NCBI RefSeq assembly: GCF_000691505.1
Contig: NZ_JMIP02000015.1
Coordinates: forward strand, 62,001 to 126,000
Source: Halostagnicola sp. A56
Lineage (GTDB): Archaea > Halobacteriota > Halobacteria > Halobacteriales > Natrialbaceae
Direction: 5' to 3'
DNA: 64,000 nucleotides
Under the pieces are notes generated by a model. That model was not told where the DNA came from and ran no database searches. It saw nothing but the letters and a program-made list of their open reading frames with translations. Positions 44,838 through 54,544 of the stretch are shown here, piece by piece (the first letter of the stretch is position 1; each line of letters starts with the position of its first letter). A program made the position numbers and the translations under genes.

Positions 44838-45743
44838 ATGAAGGACAGCATTCTGGACACCATCGCATCGCCGCTCGTCCAGGTCGACTCCCGGGAGGGG
44901 GTGACGGTCGCCGCCAAGATCGAATCGTTCAACCCGGGCGGGTCGGCCAAGGATCGACCGGCACTCGAGATGGTCCGCGCGGCCGAACGCGACGGCGTAA
45001 TCGAGCCGGGCGATCGCCTCGTCGAACCGACCAGCGGCAACACCGGGATCGGACTCGCGCTCGTCTGTGCCGCCCGCGACTACGATCTCACGATCGTGAT
45101 GCCGGCCTCGAAGTCCAAGGAGCGACGCCAGATCATGGCGGCCTACGGCGCCGACCTCGAACTCGTCGACGGCGAGATGGAAGACGCTCGCGAGCGCGCG
45201 GACGAACTCGAGGCCGAGGGTGCGATCCAGCTCGGTCAGTTCGAAAACCCGGCCAACCCGGAGGCCCACTACCGGACGACCGGCGAGGAAATCGTCGAAC
45301 AAGTCGGCGAGCGGGAGGTCGACGCCTTCGTCGCCGGCGTCGGCACTGGTGGGACGCTCTCCGGTGCCGGTCGACGGCTCCGCGAGGAGTTCCCTGACGT
45401 CGACATCGTCGCGGTCGAGCCGGAGCGAAACGCCGTCCTCTCGACGGGCGAGGCCGGGAGCGACGACTTCCAGGGAATGGGGCCAGGGTTCGTCAGCGAC
45501 AACCTCGATCGCGACCTGATCGATTCGATCGAGACGGTTCGACTCGAGGACGCCGAAGACGAGTGCCGTCGGCTCGCGCGTGAGGAGGGCGTCCTCGTCG
45601 GCCAGTCCAGCGGCGCGACGAGCATCGTCGCCCGTCGCGTCGGTGAACGGATCGCCGCCCCAGACGCCGAGGACGATCCGCTGGTCGTCACCGTCTTCTG
45701 GGACAGCGGCGAGCGGTACCTCTCGACCGGGCTGTTCGACTGA
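44838..45743 (+). CDS. cysK: Cysteine synthase (O-acetylserine sulfhydrylase family)
   Basis: 301 residues. A PLP enzyme: Lys38 in NPGGSAKDRPALEM forms the Schiff base, PTSGNTGIGLALVC binds substrate, and GVGTGGTLSGAGRRL binds the cofactor phosphate. It should replace the acetyl group of O-acetylserine with sulfide to give cysteine. A cystathionine beta-synthase-like role is possible but there is no CBS or heme extension. It stands alone, with about 100 bases separating it from the alcohol dehydrogenase. Confidence 0.9.
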   Translation: MKDSILDTIASPLVQVDSREGVTVAAKIESFNPGGSAKDRPALEMVRAAERDGVIEPGDRLVEPTSGNTGIGLALVCAARDYDLTIVMPASKSKERRQIMAAYGADLELVDGEMEDARERADELEAEGAIQLGQFENPANPEAHYRTTGEEIVEQVGEREVDAFVAGVGTGGTLSGAGRRLREEFPDVDIVAVEPERNAVLSTGEAGSDDFQGMGPGFVSDNLDRDLIDSIETVRLEDAEDECRRLAREEGVLVGQSSGATSIVARRVGERIAAPDAEDDPLVVTVFWDSGERYLSTGLFD

Positions 45744-45906
45744 CGGAACTCGCCCACGCCCGCTGGTGTCGGAGTCGATCTGCTCTCGAACATCTGCTTC
45801 GTTTGCGAGTTCACCGTCGAGGGAGTGGACGAGACGGGATCGATGGATGAAAGACGTCTTTTAGCTAGCCGGAGATACATATTCTCGAGCGGTGTAGGGG
45901 GATACG

Positions 45907-46647
45907 ATGACACGGTCCTCACGACGACACCTCCTCGCGGGCGGCGCCGGACTGATCGCGCTCACCGCGGGTTGTCTCGATAGCAGCGGATTGGCCGCCT
46001 CTCCCGGCCCGGGAAACGACGCTGACAACGAAACGAGCGACGACGGAACCGACACCGACGACGGCGGCGACACCGAGTCGAGCGACGCCGAAGGCGACGA
46101 CAGTAACGGAGAACCCGACGACGGACTCGAGTCGACGACCACTACGTTCCAGCACGGCGATCGACCGGAAGACCCCACGGTCGACCTGTTGACGAGCGAA
46201 GACCAGGCGGACCGCTGGGTTTCCGATCGATCGATCGGCGACGCCGTTTCCGAGTTCGTCGACGAGACGGACTTCGAGGAGGCGGGCGTGATCGCGCTCG
46301 AGGCCGGGGCGAACACCGCGTGCTACGAACTCGCGGTCGAATCCGTCGGCCTCGAGGACGAGACGGTGACCGTTCACGCCGAAGTTACCCAGACTGGCGA
46401 CGAGAACCAGCTGTGCGCCCAGCAACTCACGGCGGTCGGCGCGCTCGTTCGCGCGTCGATCGACGGCGAACAACCCGACTCGATTTCCGTCACGATCGTC
46501 GATGTCGACGGGGACGAGCACGGACGCGGCATCAGCGTGTCGAGTGGCAGTGCAAGCGCGAGCGCGTCCAAGTCCGTCTCGACGAATCGATCCGAGGGGG
46601 AGAGCGGTTCCGACGGCGACTCGGAGACCGACACCGCGTCCGACTAG
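45907..46647 (+). CDS. Tat-exported lipoprotein of unknown function
   Basis: 246 residues. SSRRHLLAGGAGLIALTAGCLD has the twin arginines and a lipobox with Cys23, typical of haloarchaeal Tat lipoproteins. A very acidic, low-complexity spacer (about 38-80) leads to a compact domain of about 110 residues (DRWVSDRSIGDAVSEFV ...) with two cysteines (NTACYELAV and QLCAQQL) that may form a disulfide. The tail is Ser/Asp-rich. No recognised enzyme motif. Confidence 0.75.
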   Translation: MTRSSRRHLLAGGAGLIALTAGCLDSSGLAASPGPGNDADNETSDDGTDTDDGGDTESSDAEGDDSNGEPDDGLESTTTTFQHGDRPEDPTVDLLTSEDQADRWVSDRSIGDAVSEFVDETDFEEAGVIALEAGANTACYELAVESVGLEDETVTVHAEVTQTGDENQLCAQQLTAVGALVRASIDGEQPDSISVTIVDVDGDEHGRGISVSSGSASASASKSVSTNRSEGESGSDGDSETDTASD

Positions 46648-46723
46648 TCGGTCCTCGCTCTCGCTCACGAGAGTTGTTCCGCTCCAGACGGTCTCGAAAG
46701 TAGTTCCGTCTCGGAGTCCGATC

Positions 46724-47668
46724 TCAGGCGCTGGTGCCGTTCTCGGCGTCGGATCCGCTCTCGGCGGTAGTACCGTTCTCGAGAAAGTCCCGTAGGCGCT
46801 CGCCGAACTCGGTGGGTCGCTCGCGCGGAACCCAGTGCCCGCAGTCCTCGAGGAGTTCGAGTCGCGAGTCGGGGAGCAGTTCGTGGGCCCGCTTCGACCA
46901 GCGGGCGGGAAAGAGCGGATCGTCGACGCCGTGGACGAGCAGCGTCGGCACCGACAGCGACTCGAGGTCGTCCGTAAAATCAGTCCGGGCGTCGCCTTCG
47001 GCGGTTATCTCCGCGCGTTGGAACGCCTCGAAGGCGGTTCCGGCACCGGGTTCGATCGCTCGAGCGCGAAACGCGTCGACGAACGCGGACTCGAGCGCGT
47101 CGGCGTCGGCGACGACGGCGTCCAGCGCGAACCTCGCGGTCTCCGCGGAGAGTCCCGTCGCGAGCCATCCGAGCGAGTTCGCGCCGGGGACATGCGCCGT
47201 CCCCTTGAAAAACTGTCCGCCCGGAATCCGTTTTCCGAGTCCGTAGCTGTCGACGAGCGCGAGTTTCGCGACGGTTTCGGGGTGTTCGAGTGCGTACCCG
47301 AGCGCCGCGGCGCCGCCCATCGAGATGCCGACGAGGGTGACCGGCTCGTCCGCGAGGCCGGTTTCGGCGAGAAATCCCTCGAGGACGGAGACGTAGCGCT
47401 CGATCGTCTGCTCGCCGATGGGGGCGCCGTTCCCGCCGGTAACGACGCTATCACCGTATCCCGGCCAGTCCGGCGCGTAGACTCGGTAGTCGTCGGCCAG
47501 TGCGTCGATGGTGTGGTTCCACGAGAGCGTCGCGTCGTCGACGCCGCCGCCGTGGAGCAAGACGACGGGATCGCCGCCGGTCCCGGCGCGGCGATAGCTG
47601 AGACGGATCCGCGACCGACCGGCTTGCCCGTCCGGTCGAATCGTCACGACGCCGGTTCCGCCGGTCAT
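46724..47668 (-). CDS. Alpha/beta hydrolase
   Basis: 314 residues. LLHGGGVDD forms the oxyanion region, GISMGGAAALGYA holds the nucleophile serine, DDPLFP the acid and DCGHWVPRE the histidine, so the triad is complete. The lid region suggests an esterase or C-C bond hydrolase of the common soluble type; the substrate is unknown. Its ATG overlaps the stop of the upstream gene (ATGA), so the two are coupled. Confidence 0.85.
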   Translation of the reverse strand: MTGGTGVVTIRPDGQAGRSRIRLSYRRAGTGGDPVVLLHGGGVDDATLSWNHTIDALADDYRVYAPDWPGYGDSVVTGGNGAPIGEQTIERYVSVLEGFLAETGLADEPVTLVGISMGGAAALGYALEHPETVAKLALVDSYGLGKRIPGGQFFKGTAHVPGANSLGWLATGLSAETARFALDAVVADADALESAFVDAFRARAIEPGAGTAFEAFQRAEITAEGDARTDFTDDLESLSVPTLLVHGVDDPLFPARWSKRAHELLPDSRLELLEDCGHWVPRERPTEFGERLRDFLENGTTAESGSDAENGTSA

Positions 47669-48315
47669 CGGGTGAACGCTGCTTCGGTGAGTCGGACGAC
47701 GAGGGTCTCCTCGACGTCCCGAAGGTCGTATTCGGGCAGGTCGCCGTCAGTTCGGCGAACGTACAGCGGTTCGACCAACCGCTGTGGGCCGAACGCGGTC
47801 GCGACGCCGCGATCCGATGGCCGTTCGCTCGGTTCGGCGGTCGATTCGTCGGCTGACTCGTCGGTCGACTCGAGTTCGGAAGCAACCGAGCCAGGGCGAC
47901 CGGATCCGCCCTCGCCAGCCTCGTCGTCGGGCGAATCGGCGTTCGGCCCTCGAGCTGTGTCCCCCTCTCCGGCAGTATCGGGCTGTTCGAGCCCGTAGAC
48001 TTTGCAAAACTCGCCAGTCTCTTCGGGGTCGATGTCGCCGTTTCGGAGCCGTTCGGCCAGCCCCCGCGAGAGCCACTCCTCGTCGTCGATGCTCGGTTCC
48101 TGAACGAGACACTCCTCGACGAACCGAGTGAGGTACCACTGCAGGTCGTTGAGCAACGAGACGGCTGCGCCGACGCTGACGGTTCGGACGGCGAGTGCGT
48201 TCTCGAACGGGCGCTCGAGGTCGTACGTCGCCAGCGCTTCCCTGGACGTCTCTCGAGAGAGCAGTTCGTACTGGAGGTTCACACCGTCTTCCCCGATGAG
48301 ACAGACGCGGGTCAC
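47665..48315 (-). CDS. Conserved haloarchaeal protein (possibly DUF5804) with low-complexity insert
   Basis: 216 residues. Two conserved-looking blocks, MTRVCLIGEDGVNLQYELLS to GLEQPD (1-113) and PQRLVEPLYVRRTDGDLPEY to the end, are separated by about 60 residues rich in Ser, Glu, Asp and Pro. The architecture and the phrase DLPEYDLRDVEETLVVRL resemble a haloarchaeal DUF; the DUF5804 label is from memory and uncertain. Translationally coupled to the alpha/beta hydrolase. Confidence 0.6.
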   Translation of the reverse strand: MTRVCLIGEDGVNLQYELLSRETSREALATYDLERPFENALAVRTVSVGAAVSLLNDLQWYLTRFVEECLVQEPSIDDEEWLSRGLAERLRNGDIDPEETGEFCKVYGLEQPDTAGEGDTARGPNADSPDDEAGEGGSGRPGSVASELESTDESADESTAEPSERPSDRGVATAFGPQRLVEPLYVRRTDGDLPEYDLRDVEETLVVRLTEAAFTR

Positions 48316-48418
48316 TGGTGTGTTGTGCGTGGGACTCGGTAATGTGGGTTTCGCCTCCGCGTCGCGCTCGCGCGACCGATTCGGTCGCCTCGCCGATTCC
48401 GATCCGAAAACCGAGGCG

Positions 48419-49522
48419 TCACTGAGTCGTCGCCCGCGGTCTCTGCGCTTCGGCGCGCGGACTCGCGAGGACGCGCTCGACGTCGCCGCGAGCCTCCGCC
48501 ACGTCGACGATCAGTTCCGTGAGGTCGACGAGTCCGCTCACGTAGGCGTCGCGTCGCTCGCGATGCCGGGCGCGCGCGTTCTCATCTCGGAGCACCTCGA
48601 GTGCGCGATCCCTGACTCGCCCGTAGTGATCGCACTCCTCGAGCAGGCCGACGTCCGCGAGCGCGGCGAACTCGCCGAACTCGCGGTCTTCGGTGCCGCC
48701 GTAGCGGATCGCAGGCGTTCCGAGCAGTCCCGCCTCGGTGACGATGGTTCCCGTATCCGCAACCAGCAGGTGCGCCTCCCGGATCGCGTCGTGGAGCAAC
48801 GCCGGGTGGAGGTCGTACTCGCGCGCCGGGAGGTCTCGAAAGTCCATCGCCCCGGCCTCGTCGGAAACGAAAACGGTCGCCTCCTCCGAGAGCGCCTCGA
48901 GGAGGTCCCGGCGCTGTGTCAGCGAAAAGCCGGCTGCGCCGACGTCGTGAAGCGCGTCGAAGGCGTTGAACCGGACGATCGCGTACCGCTCGTCGTCGGC
49001 GACGCCCAGGCGGTCTCGAATGTCCGGTATCGGCTCGTAGACCGCCGGGTGGAGGTACGCACACTCTTTGAAGCCGTCGAAGGTGTAGTGATTCGGTCCG
49101 AGGTCACGCCGCGTCGCATGCGGGGTGATGATCGCGTCGGCGAACGGCCGGGAGACGGTGTGGTTGAAGTCGCCCGGTTCGTCGTCGAGCAACAGGACGG
49201 TGGGAGTCGAAGTGACGAGTCCCGAAAACGCGGCGTAGGGTCCGCGACCGAAGAGGACGTCGGGATCGAACCGTCGTGCCTCGAGTGCGATGTCTGCGAG
49301 CTGGCCGGTGAGTTCGCGCGCGAACTCGAGTCGGGAGTATGCAGTTGCTTCGTGACTGCCGTACACTCCGTACGTGATACCAAAAAAATCCAGAAGGTCG
49401 GTTGTGCATCCATACTCGCGGGCAAGCACGAGCACGTCGTGCCCTCGGTCGACGAGCCGATCGATGGCGTTTCTGTACGTGTGGACGTGTGCCGGCGTAT
49501 TCGTGAAGACGAGAACCCGCAT
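48419..49522 (-). CDS. DUF354 family glycosyltransferase-like protein
   Basis: 367 residues. VLVFTNTPAHVHTYRNAIDRL at the start and LLVADTGTIVTEAGLLGTPAIRYG in the C-terminal half correspond to the same motifs in the protein encoded at 3873-4949, a paralogue in this window. This copy is not in an obvious glycan operon. It probably takes part in surface glycan synthesis; the sugar substrate is unknown. Confidence 0.8.
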   Translation of the reverse strand: MRVLVFTNTPAHVHTYRNAIDRLVDRGHDVLVLAREYGCTTDLLDFFGITYGVYGSHEATAYSRLEFARELTGQLADIALEARRFDPDVLFGRGPYAAFSGLVTSTPTVLLLDDEPGDFNHTVSRPFADAIITPHATRRDLGPNHYTFDGFKECAYLHPAVYEPIPDIRDRLGVADDERYAIVRFNAFDALHDVGAAGFSLTQRRDLLEALSEEATVFVSDEAGAMDFRDLPAREYDLHPALLHDAIREAHLLVADTGTIVTEAGLLGTPAIRYGGTEDREFGEFAALADVGLLEECDHYGRVRDRALEVLRDENARARHRERRDAYVSGLVDLTELIVDVAEARGDVERVLASPRAEAQRPRATTQ

Positions 49523-49796
49523 CGCCTCCCCGTTGCCGCTATCGACCCTTTGTAATTAGAATGGTACAACTGACGGTACTCGGTCCTATCAAAAATACAT
49601 ACATTAGCGGGCCGCTATATGTGTGTAGTCTCCCCGAAACGATCGAGTAACTGTTACATATATCCGGCTAGCCGTCGCATATGATAGTATACAAAAGTGG
49701 GTCGATAGCCGCAGAGGCACGACAGCTGGGGACAGCGACCGGACTATGATTCTGCAATGATGGGATTTCCCACAGATAGATTACGTGTCCAGCCGC

Positions 49797-49829
49797 GGTT
49801 CGATCGCGGTTCGATCACGGTTCGATCAG
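49797..49829. repeat. Three tandem 11-base units over the thiI stop
   Basis: CGGTTCGATCG, CGGTTCGATCA and CGGTTCGATCA lie in tandem, spanning the last codons of thiI and its stop. Slippage could alter the C-terminus of ThiI. Confidence 0.4.
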
Positions 49830-50993
49830 ATCCGCGTCGTCGGCCGCCGCCGTCGCCCGCTCGAGCAGTCCATCGGGTTCGACCGCCAGAAGCCGCTCGA
49901 GTCGCGCGTTGGTTTCGGCCCGATCGGGGGCGACTCGATTACAGCCTGCATCGATAGTCGAATCGGCGTACGTCCCGATATCACGGGCCGTCGCGACGAT
50001 ATCCTGCTTGTCTCGGGTAAGCAGCGGGCGGTGGATCGGCAGGTCGGTGACGCGACTGGTGACGCCGAGGTTCTGTGCGGTCTGGCTCGATTTCTGTCCG
50101 ACCGCTTCACCAGTCACGATCCCGCTCGCGCCGGTCCGCTCTGCGATTCGTTCGGCGGCCCGATAGAAAAATCGCCGCAGTGATAGCATCCGTCCCGTCT
50201 CCATCTCCTCGACGAGCGTCGCCACCGCCTCGCCGCCGGGAACCCGATAGACGCGCATGTCGAAATTTGGCGCGTACCGGGAGAGCACGCGAACGGTTTC
50301 CATTGCCCGCGCCTCGTGATCGATCCCACCGTACTCGCCCAGATCGACGTAGACCGGAACGATCGGCGATCCCCGTTTCATCATCTCGTAGGCGGCGACG
50401 GGCGAGTCGATGCCGCCGCTTACCAGCGCGACCATCGGTTCCTGGGAGCCGAGCGGCAGTCCGCCCGGCCCGGAGACCGAATCGAGGTAGACGAACGCCT
50501 CCTCCTCACGGATTTCGACGCCGAACGTGAGGTCTGGATCCTCGAGGTCGACCTCGGGTTCGAACTCGTCTTCGACGGCTTCCCAGACGACCGTGCCACC
50601 CTCTCGAGCGACGTCCTCGCTGGTGTAGGGAAGCTGTTTGTCCGCGCGGTTGACCTCGAGAGCGAACGAGCCCCCGGTGTAGTGGCGGCGCGCCGTTTCG
50701 GCCAACACGTCGTAGATCTTCGCTCGGTCCGGCTCGAGGGTGACGGCGGCGCTGGCCGAGACGACGCCGAACGTCGATGCGGCGGCTTCGACGGCGTCTT
50801 CGATATCGGTTTCGGCAGTCGTGATCAACGGTCGGTGCCAGCGCCGATCGACCGCGCCGGAGACCGATCGATCCTCGAGCGCGGCCTCGAGGTTCTCGAC
50901 GAGAATCCGAAGCATGTACCGCTTGACGGTCGTGCTTTTGGTGTTTACGTCCCCGTGGCGAACGAGGACGGTGTCGGCTCCTGGCGGGTGCAT
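49815..50993 (-). CDS. thiI: tRNA 4-thiouridine synthase ThiI
   Basis: 392 residues. An N-terminal ferredoxin-like region and THUMP domain (to about 165) precede the ATP pyrophosphatase domain with the P-loop VSGGIDSPVAAYEMMKRG. TGEAVGQKSSQTAQNL follows as in the family. It adenylates and sulfurates U8 of tRNA; archaeal ThiI lacks the bacterial rhodanese domain, as here. Confidence 0.93.
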   Translation of the reverse strand: MHPPGADTVLVRHGDVNTKSTTVKRYMLRILVENLEAALEDRSVSGAVDRRWHRPLITTAETDIEDAVEAAASTFGVVSASAAVTLEPDRAKIYDVLAETARRHYTGGSFALEVNRADKQLPYTSEDVAREGGTVVWEAVEDEFEPEVDLEDPDLTFGVEIREEEAFVYLDSVSGPGGLPLGSQEPMVALVSGGIDSPVAAYEMMKRGSPIVPVYVDLGEYGGIDHEARAMETVRVLSRYAPNFDMRVYRVPGGEAVATLVEEMETGRMLSLRRFFYRAAERIAERTGASGIVTGEAVGQKSSQTAQNLGVTSRVTDLPIHRPLLTRDKQDIVATARDIGTYADSTIDAGCNRVAPDRAETNARLERLLAVEPDGLLERATAAADDADLIEP

Positions 50994-51124
50994 AGCGTTC
51001 GATAGACGCGCCCCGATATAAGGGGGTTACGAGGCGAGGGAGTCGCCGTGGTTCGGTCGGACGACGCCGCGCACGACCGACACCGAACGAAAGTCCCGGT
51101 GACTTAGACGATCGATTCGGTGGC

Positions 51125-52399
51125 TTAGACGACTGACTCGTCGACCGTCGGACTGAGGCTTCCCGTGTGGGTGTAGATCCCTGCGACGAGAACGACCGCA
51201 CCACAGAGCGGGATGAAGACGCTGAGCGCGTACAGGAAGTCGAACCCGACGGATTGTGCGATCGGGACCGCGATCAGCGGACCGAGTCCGCCGCCGACAT
51301 CGCCGAGGACGTTGTTCGTGGCCATCGCGCGCCCCATCCTGTCTTCGGGCGTGAGATCGGCCAGCAGCGCCGTGAGCGGGCCGCCGACCCCGCCCTGACC
51401 GGCACCGATGAGGCCACAGGCCGCGACGACGTACCAGAACGAGGGCGCCATCGTCAGGACGACGAATCCGAGACAGTTCGTCAGCAGAAAGCAGACGAGA
51501 ACGGGAACGCGCGCGCCGACGCTATCGCTGATGGCGCCGCCGGAGATCGTGAACACCGACCCCGAGAGGACCGAGACGGCCATCAGCAGTCCGGAGGTGC
51601 CCTGCTCCTCGTAGTCGATGGCTGATCCGAACAGTTCGACCGAGAGGGTGAGTGACTCGGCCTCGAGGTAGATGACGAGCGTCGAAAACAGTACACCCAC
51701 GTACGCGAAGTAGAGCCCGAAGTTGACCAGCCCGACGGTGACCGCCGGGAGCGTCAACTCGAGGTCTAACGGCGAAACCGATCTATCGGAGGATTCGACG
51801 TGCGTTTCCGGGACGATGAAGTAGGCGATGACGCTCGCCAGTCCCGCGAACGCCGCGGCCATCACGAACGCCGTCGCGTTGCTGTACAGTTCACTGACGA
51901 GCCCGCCAAGTACCATCCCCGCCGGGAATCCGAACGTGATACCGGCCCGGACGATACCCATGCTGGTGCCGCGCGAAGCGGTTTCGCTGACGTCCGCCGT
52001 AATCGTATATGCCGTCGCGAACACGAGCGCGCTCCCGATCCCCCACATGACCCGCGCGAGAACGAACCAGAACTCGGGAACGTCGGGAACGAACGGGAGC
52101 TCCGGGGCGAGGATCGCGACGACGTATCCGAACGTGGCGACGCCTTCGACGGCCAGTCCGGCGATAAAGGGCGTTCGCGTCCCGATCCGGTCGACGAGGA
52201 TGCCCGCCGGTGCGTTCGCGACCAACCGCGTCCACCGATTGGCGGAGAGAATAACGCCGACCATCACCGCCGAGATGCCGAGTACTTCGCCGAGATTCGG
52301 CAGGATAGGGAAGATCACGCCGCCCCCGAACCCGACGAAGAAGGTGCTCGCGACGACGGCGAGCACGACCGCTCGAGGGTTCGGAGTCGAATCGGACAC
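51125..52399 (-). CDS. MFS transporter
   Basis: 424 residues with twelve hydrophobic segments. Cytoplasmic loop motifs ANRWTRLVANAPAGILVDRIGTR (split by the second helix) and GSALVFATAYTITADVSE fit the major facilitator superfamily. FFVGFGGGVIFPILPNLGEVL at the N-terminus resembles drug or sugar exporters. The substrate is not evident. Stands alone beside metK. Confidence 0.85.
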   Translation of the reverse strand: MSDSTPNPRAVVLAVVASTFFVGFGGGVIFPILPNLGEVLGISAVMVGVILSANRWTRLVANAPAGILVDRIGTRTPFIAGLAVEGVATFGYVVAILAPELPFVPDVPEFWFVLARVMWGIGSALVFATAYTITADVSETASRGTSMGIVRAGITFGFPAGMVLGGLVSELYSNATAFVMAAAFAGLASVIAYFIVPETHVESSDRSVSPLDLELTLPAVTVGLVNFGLYFAYVGVLFSTLVIYLEAESLTLSVELFGSAIDYEEQGTSGLLMAVSVLSGSVFTISGGAISDSVGARVPVLVCFLLTNCLGFVVLTMAPSFWYVVAACGLIGAGQGGVGGPLTALLADLTPEDRMGRAMATNNVLGDVGGGLGPLIAVPIAQSVGFDFLYALSVFIPLCGAVVLVAGIYTHTGSLSPTVDESVV

Positions 52400-52526
52400 T
52401 ACCGGGCCACCACGGTATTTCGGTTCGTAACACCGGATTCGGCGGGCGGAATAATGATTATTCCGACTGCCACGTCTCCGCGATACCGCGGCTCAAAAGC
52501 GAGTTGAACGGGGAGGACTCGAGCGC

Positions 52527-53732
52527 TTAGAACGTCGATAGCTCGCCGTCGATGACGCTGCGGGTGATTTCGGTGACGTTGGCAAGTCGATCGTCGACGA
52601 TCGCTTCGATCTCGTCTTCGACGTCCGAGAGGACGACACCGTCGGCGGTGACGACGTGGACGTCCGCGACGTGCGGTTGGTCGATCGGCCGACCGATCTG
52701 ACTGAGCAGTCGCACGCGTAGGTCGCGGATCCCGTCGACGTCCTCGACGACCCGCTCTGCGATGTCCGTCGAGAGCAGGTTGTAGATCTTGCCGATATGA
52801 TTGACGGGGTTCTTCCCGCTGGTCGCCTCCATCGACATCGAGCGGTTCGGCGAGATGAGGCCGTTGGCGCGGTTACCCCGGCCGACGGAGCCGTCGTCTC
52901 CCTGTTCGGCGGAGGTTCCCGTCACGGTCAGATAGATCGCACCCTCGTCGTAATCGTCGGCGGTGTTGACGTAGACGTTCACGTCGCGGTCCGTGTACTC
53001 CGTCGCGATTTCCGCGACGAACTCGCGGACTGAGTCGACGGCGTCGACGTACGCGTCCATGTTCGGAAGGTACTCGTCGATCATCGCCGCGGCGACGGTC
53101 ACGTCGATCTGATCGCCCTCGCGTTTGCCCATGATCTTCACGTCGGGACCCAGATACGGGTTGTCGTCGGCGAACTCCCCGTTGAGTCGACGCTCCGCGT
53201 TGTAGACGATCTGTTCGGTCTCCGAAAGCGGCGCGTGGCCGACGCCGAAGCTGGTGTCGTTGGCCATCGGAACGGTCACCTCGTCCTCGCCGAAGACCTC
53301 CTGCAGATCACCGCTTCCCTCGCCCAGTTTCACGTCGACGACGATGTCCTCGCCGTATGTGAGCTGTGGGATTTCGGACTCTACGTACTCGCGCGCGGCC
53401 TTGAGCGCGATCGTCTCGGTCGGAATCGTCTGTCCCTCGTAGCGTTTGGTGGCTCGACCAACGATGAGCACGTAGATCGGATCGACGACTTCGCCGCCGC
53501 CGAATGCCGGCGCGGCCTCGCCGGCCACGAGTTGGGTCTCGTCGGTGTTGAAGTGCAAGACCGTTCCCACGCGCTCGAGATATTCGCGGGCCAACGCTCC
53601 GGCGACGTGTTCGGCGATGCCGTCGCAGATCGAATCGGGGTGACCGATCCCCTTTCGCTCGACGATTTCGACTTCCTGATCCTCGACTGCTCGACGGTCG
53701 ATCGGTTCGACCCTGATGTTCCGCTCGCTCAT
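52527..53732 (-). CDS. metK: S-adenosylmethionine synthetase, archaeal type
   Basis: 401 residues from ATG 53732 ([19 protein letters not shown]). An upstream in-frame start adds 29 unlikely residues. The archaeal form differs strongly from bacterial Met[21 protein letters not shown] near the N-terminus and [20 protein letters not shown] in the middle are highly conserved. It makes S-adenosylmethionine from methionine and ATP. Length is normal. Confidence 0.95.
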   Translation of the reverse strand: MSERNIRVEPIDRRAVEDQEVEIVERKGIGHPDSICDGIAEHVAGALAREYLERVGTVLHFNTDETQLVAGEAAPAFGGGEVVDPIYVLIVGRATKRYEGQTIPTETIALKAAREYVESEIPQLTYGEDIVVDVKLGEGSGDLQEVFGEDEVTVPMANDTSFGVGHAPLSETEQIVYNAERRLNGEFADDNPYLGPDVKIMGKREGDQIDVTVAAAMIDEYLPNMDAYVDAVDSVREFVAEIATEYTDRDVNVYVNTADDYDEGAIYLTVTGTSAEQGDDGSVGRGNRANGLISPNRSMSMEATSGKNPVNHIGKIYNLLSTDIAERVVEDVDGIRDLRVRLLSQIGRPIDQPHVADVHVVTADGVVLSDVEDEIEAIVDDRLANVTEITRSVIDGELSTF

Positions 53733-53854
53733 TGGATGGTCTTGTCCGAGCGTGGTTCTATAACTTGCGGAAACAGTTCCAGCTAATAATATGCTTCTCG
53801 GTAATCTCCTACGGATCACCCCTTCGAGAACACTGCTCGAGCTCCCGAAACCCG

Positions 53855-54406
53855 TCAGTCCTCGAGGAGCAGTCCCAGATACGACGTGCGAACCGTCTCC
53901 GCCGCTTCGAGGCCGAGTCGCTCGAGCACCTCGAACGCGCCCTCGCGTGCGAACTCGAGATCGTCGTCGGTGGCGTCGGTCTCGACTTCGACGTACTCAC
54001 CGACGCCGTCGACGGCGTCGCAGGTGATCGTATAGCCCTCGAAGTCGTCGAGTTCGAAGCGCTCGCGTCGCTTGCGAACGGTCGCAGCGGGATCGAACCC
54101 GAGGTTTCGAAGCACCGCGTCGAACGCCTCTCCGTCCTCGAGGCCCGTTTCTATCTCCTCGCGCGTCTTGGACTCGTCGTCCACGAGCGGGCCTTTGTAC
54201 GTCACCACGGCTTCGGAATCCTGTTCGTCGACGGGGCGCTCTCGACGAATCCGGAGCGCTTCGTCGGTCTCGGGGAACGACCGGTGTGGCGCGTCGTAGT
54301 ACGTGTCCGTCTGGACGACGGCCCCGAGCGGAGTCGCCTCGAGTTCGGCGAGTCGCTGGCGGACGCGCTCGAGATCGGCGGGGACTTTCACTTCGACCTC
54401 GTACAT
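53855..54406 (-). CDS. CYTH domain protein (class IV adenylate cyclase/CyaB-like)
   Basis: 183 residues from ATG 54406. The ExExK signature of the triphosphate tunnel fold is at the very start (MYEVEVKV), followed by TDTYYDAPHRSF, LRIRRE and the charged strands DDFEGYTITCDAVDGVGEYVE (shown in part). The family hydrolyses or cyclises triphosphorylated substrates such as ThTP, ATP or inorganic triphosphate; the archaeal substrate is not settled. A much longer frame continuing to 55516 is antisense to the FKBP gene and is rejected. Confidence 0.88.
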   Translation of the reverse strand: MYEVEVKVPADLERVRQRLAELEATPLGAVVQTDTYYDAPHRSFPETDEALRIRRERPVDEQDSEAVVTYKGPLVDDESKTREEIETGLEDGEAFDAVLRNLGFDPAATVRKRRERFELDDFEGYTITCDAVDGVGEYVEVETDATDDDLEFAREGAFEVLERLGLEAAETVRTSYLGLLLED

Positions 54407-54544
54407 GGTCACCTCGAGGCGAAGCGGCGGTAAGTATCGGTCGTTTTGATCCACGCGTCGGTCCGCTCTCCCGAGCCAGCGCCGCCGGCGACGCGCCGGC
54501 GCGAAAACGTCGTCCTTAAATGTAGACAGGGGGACGTACAACGT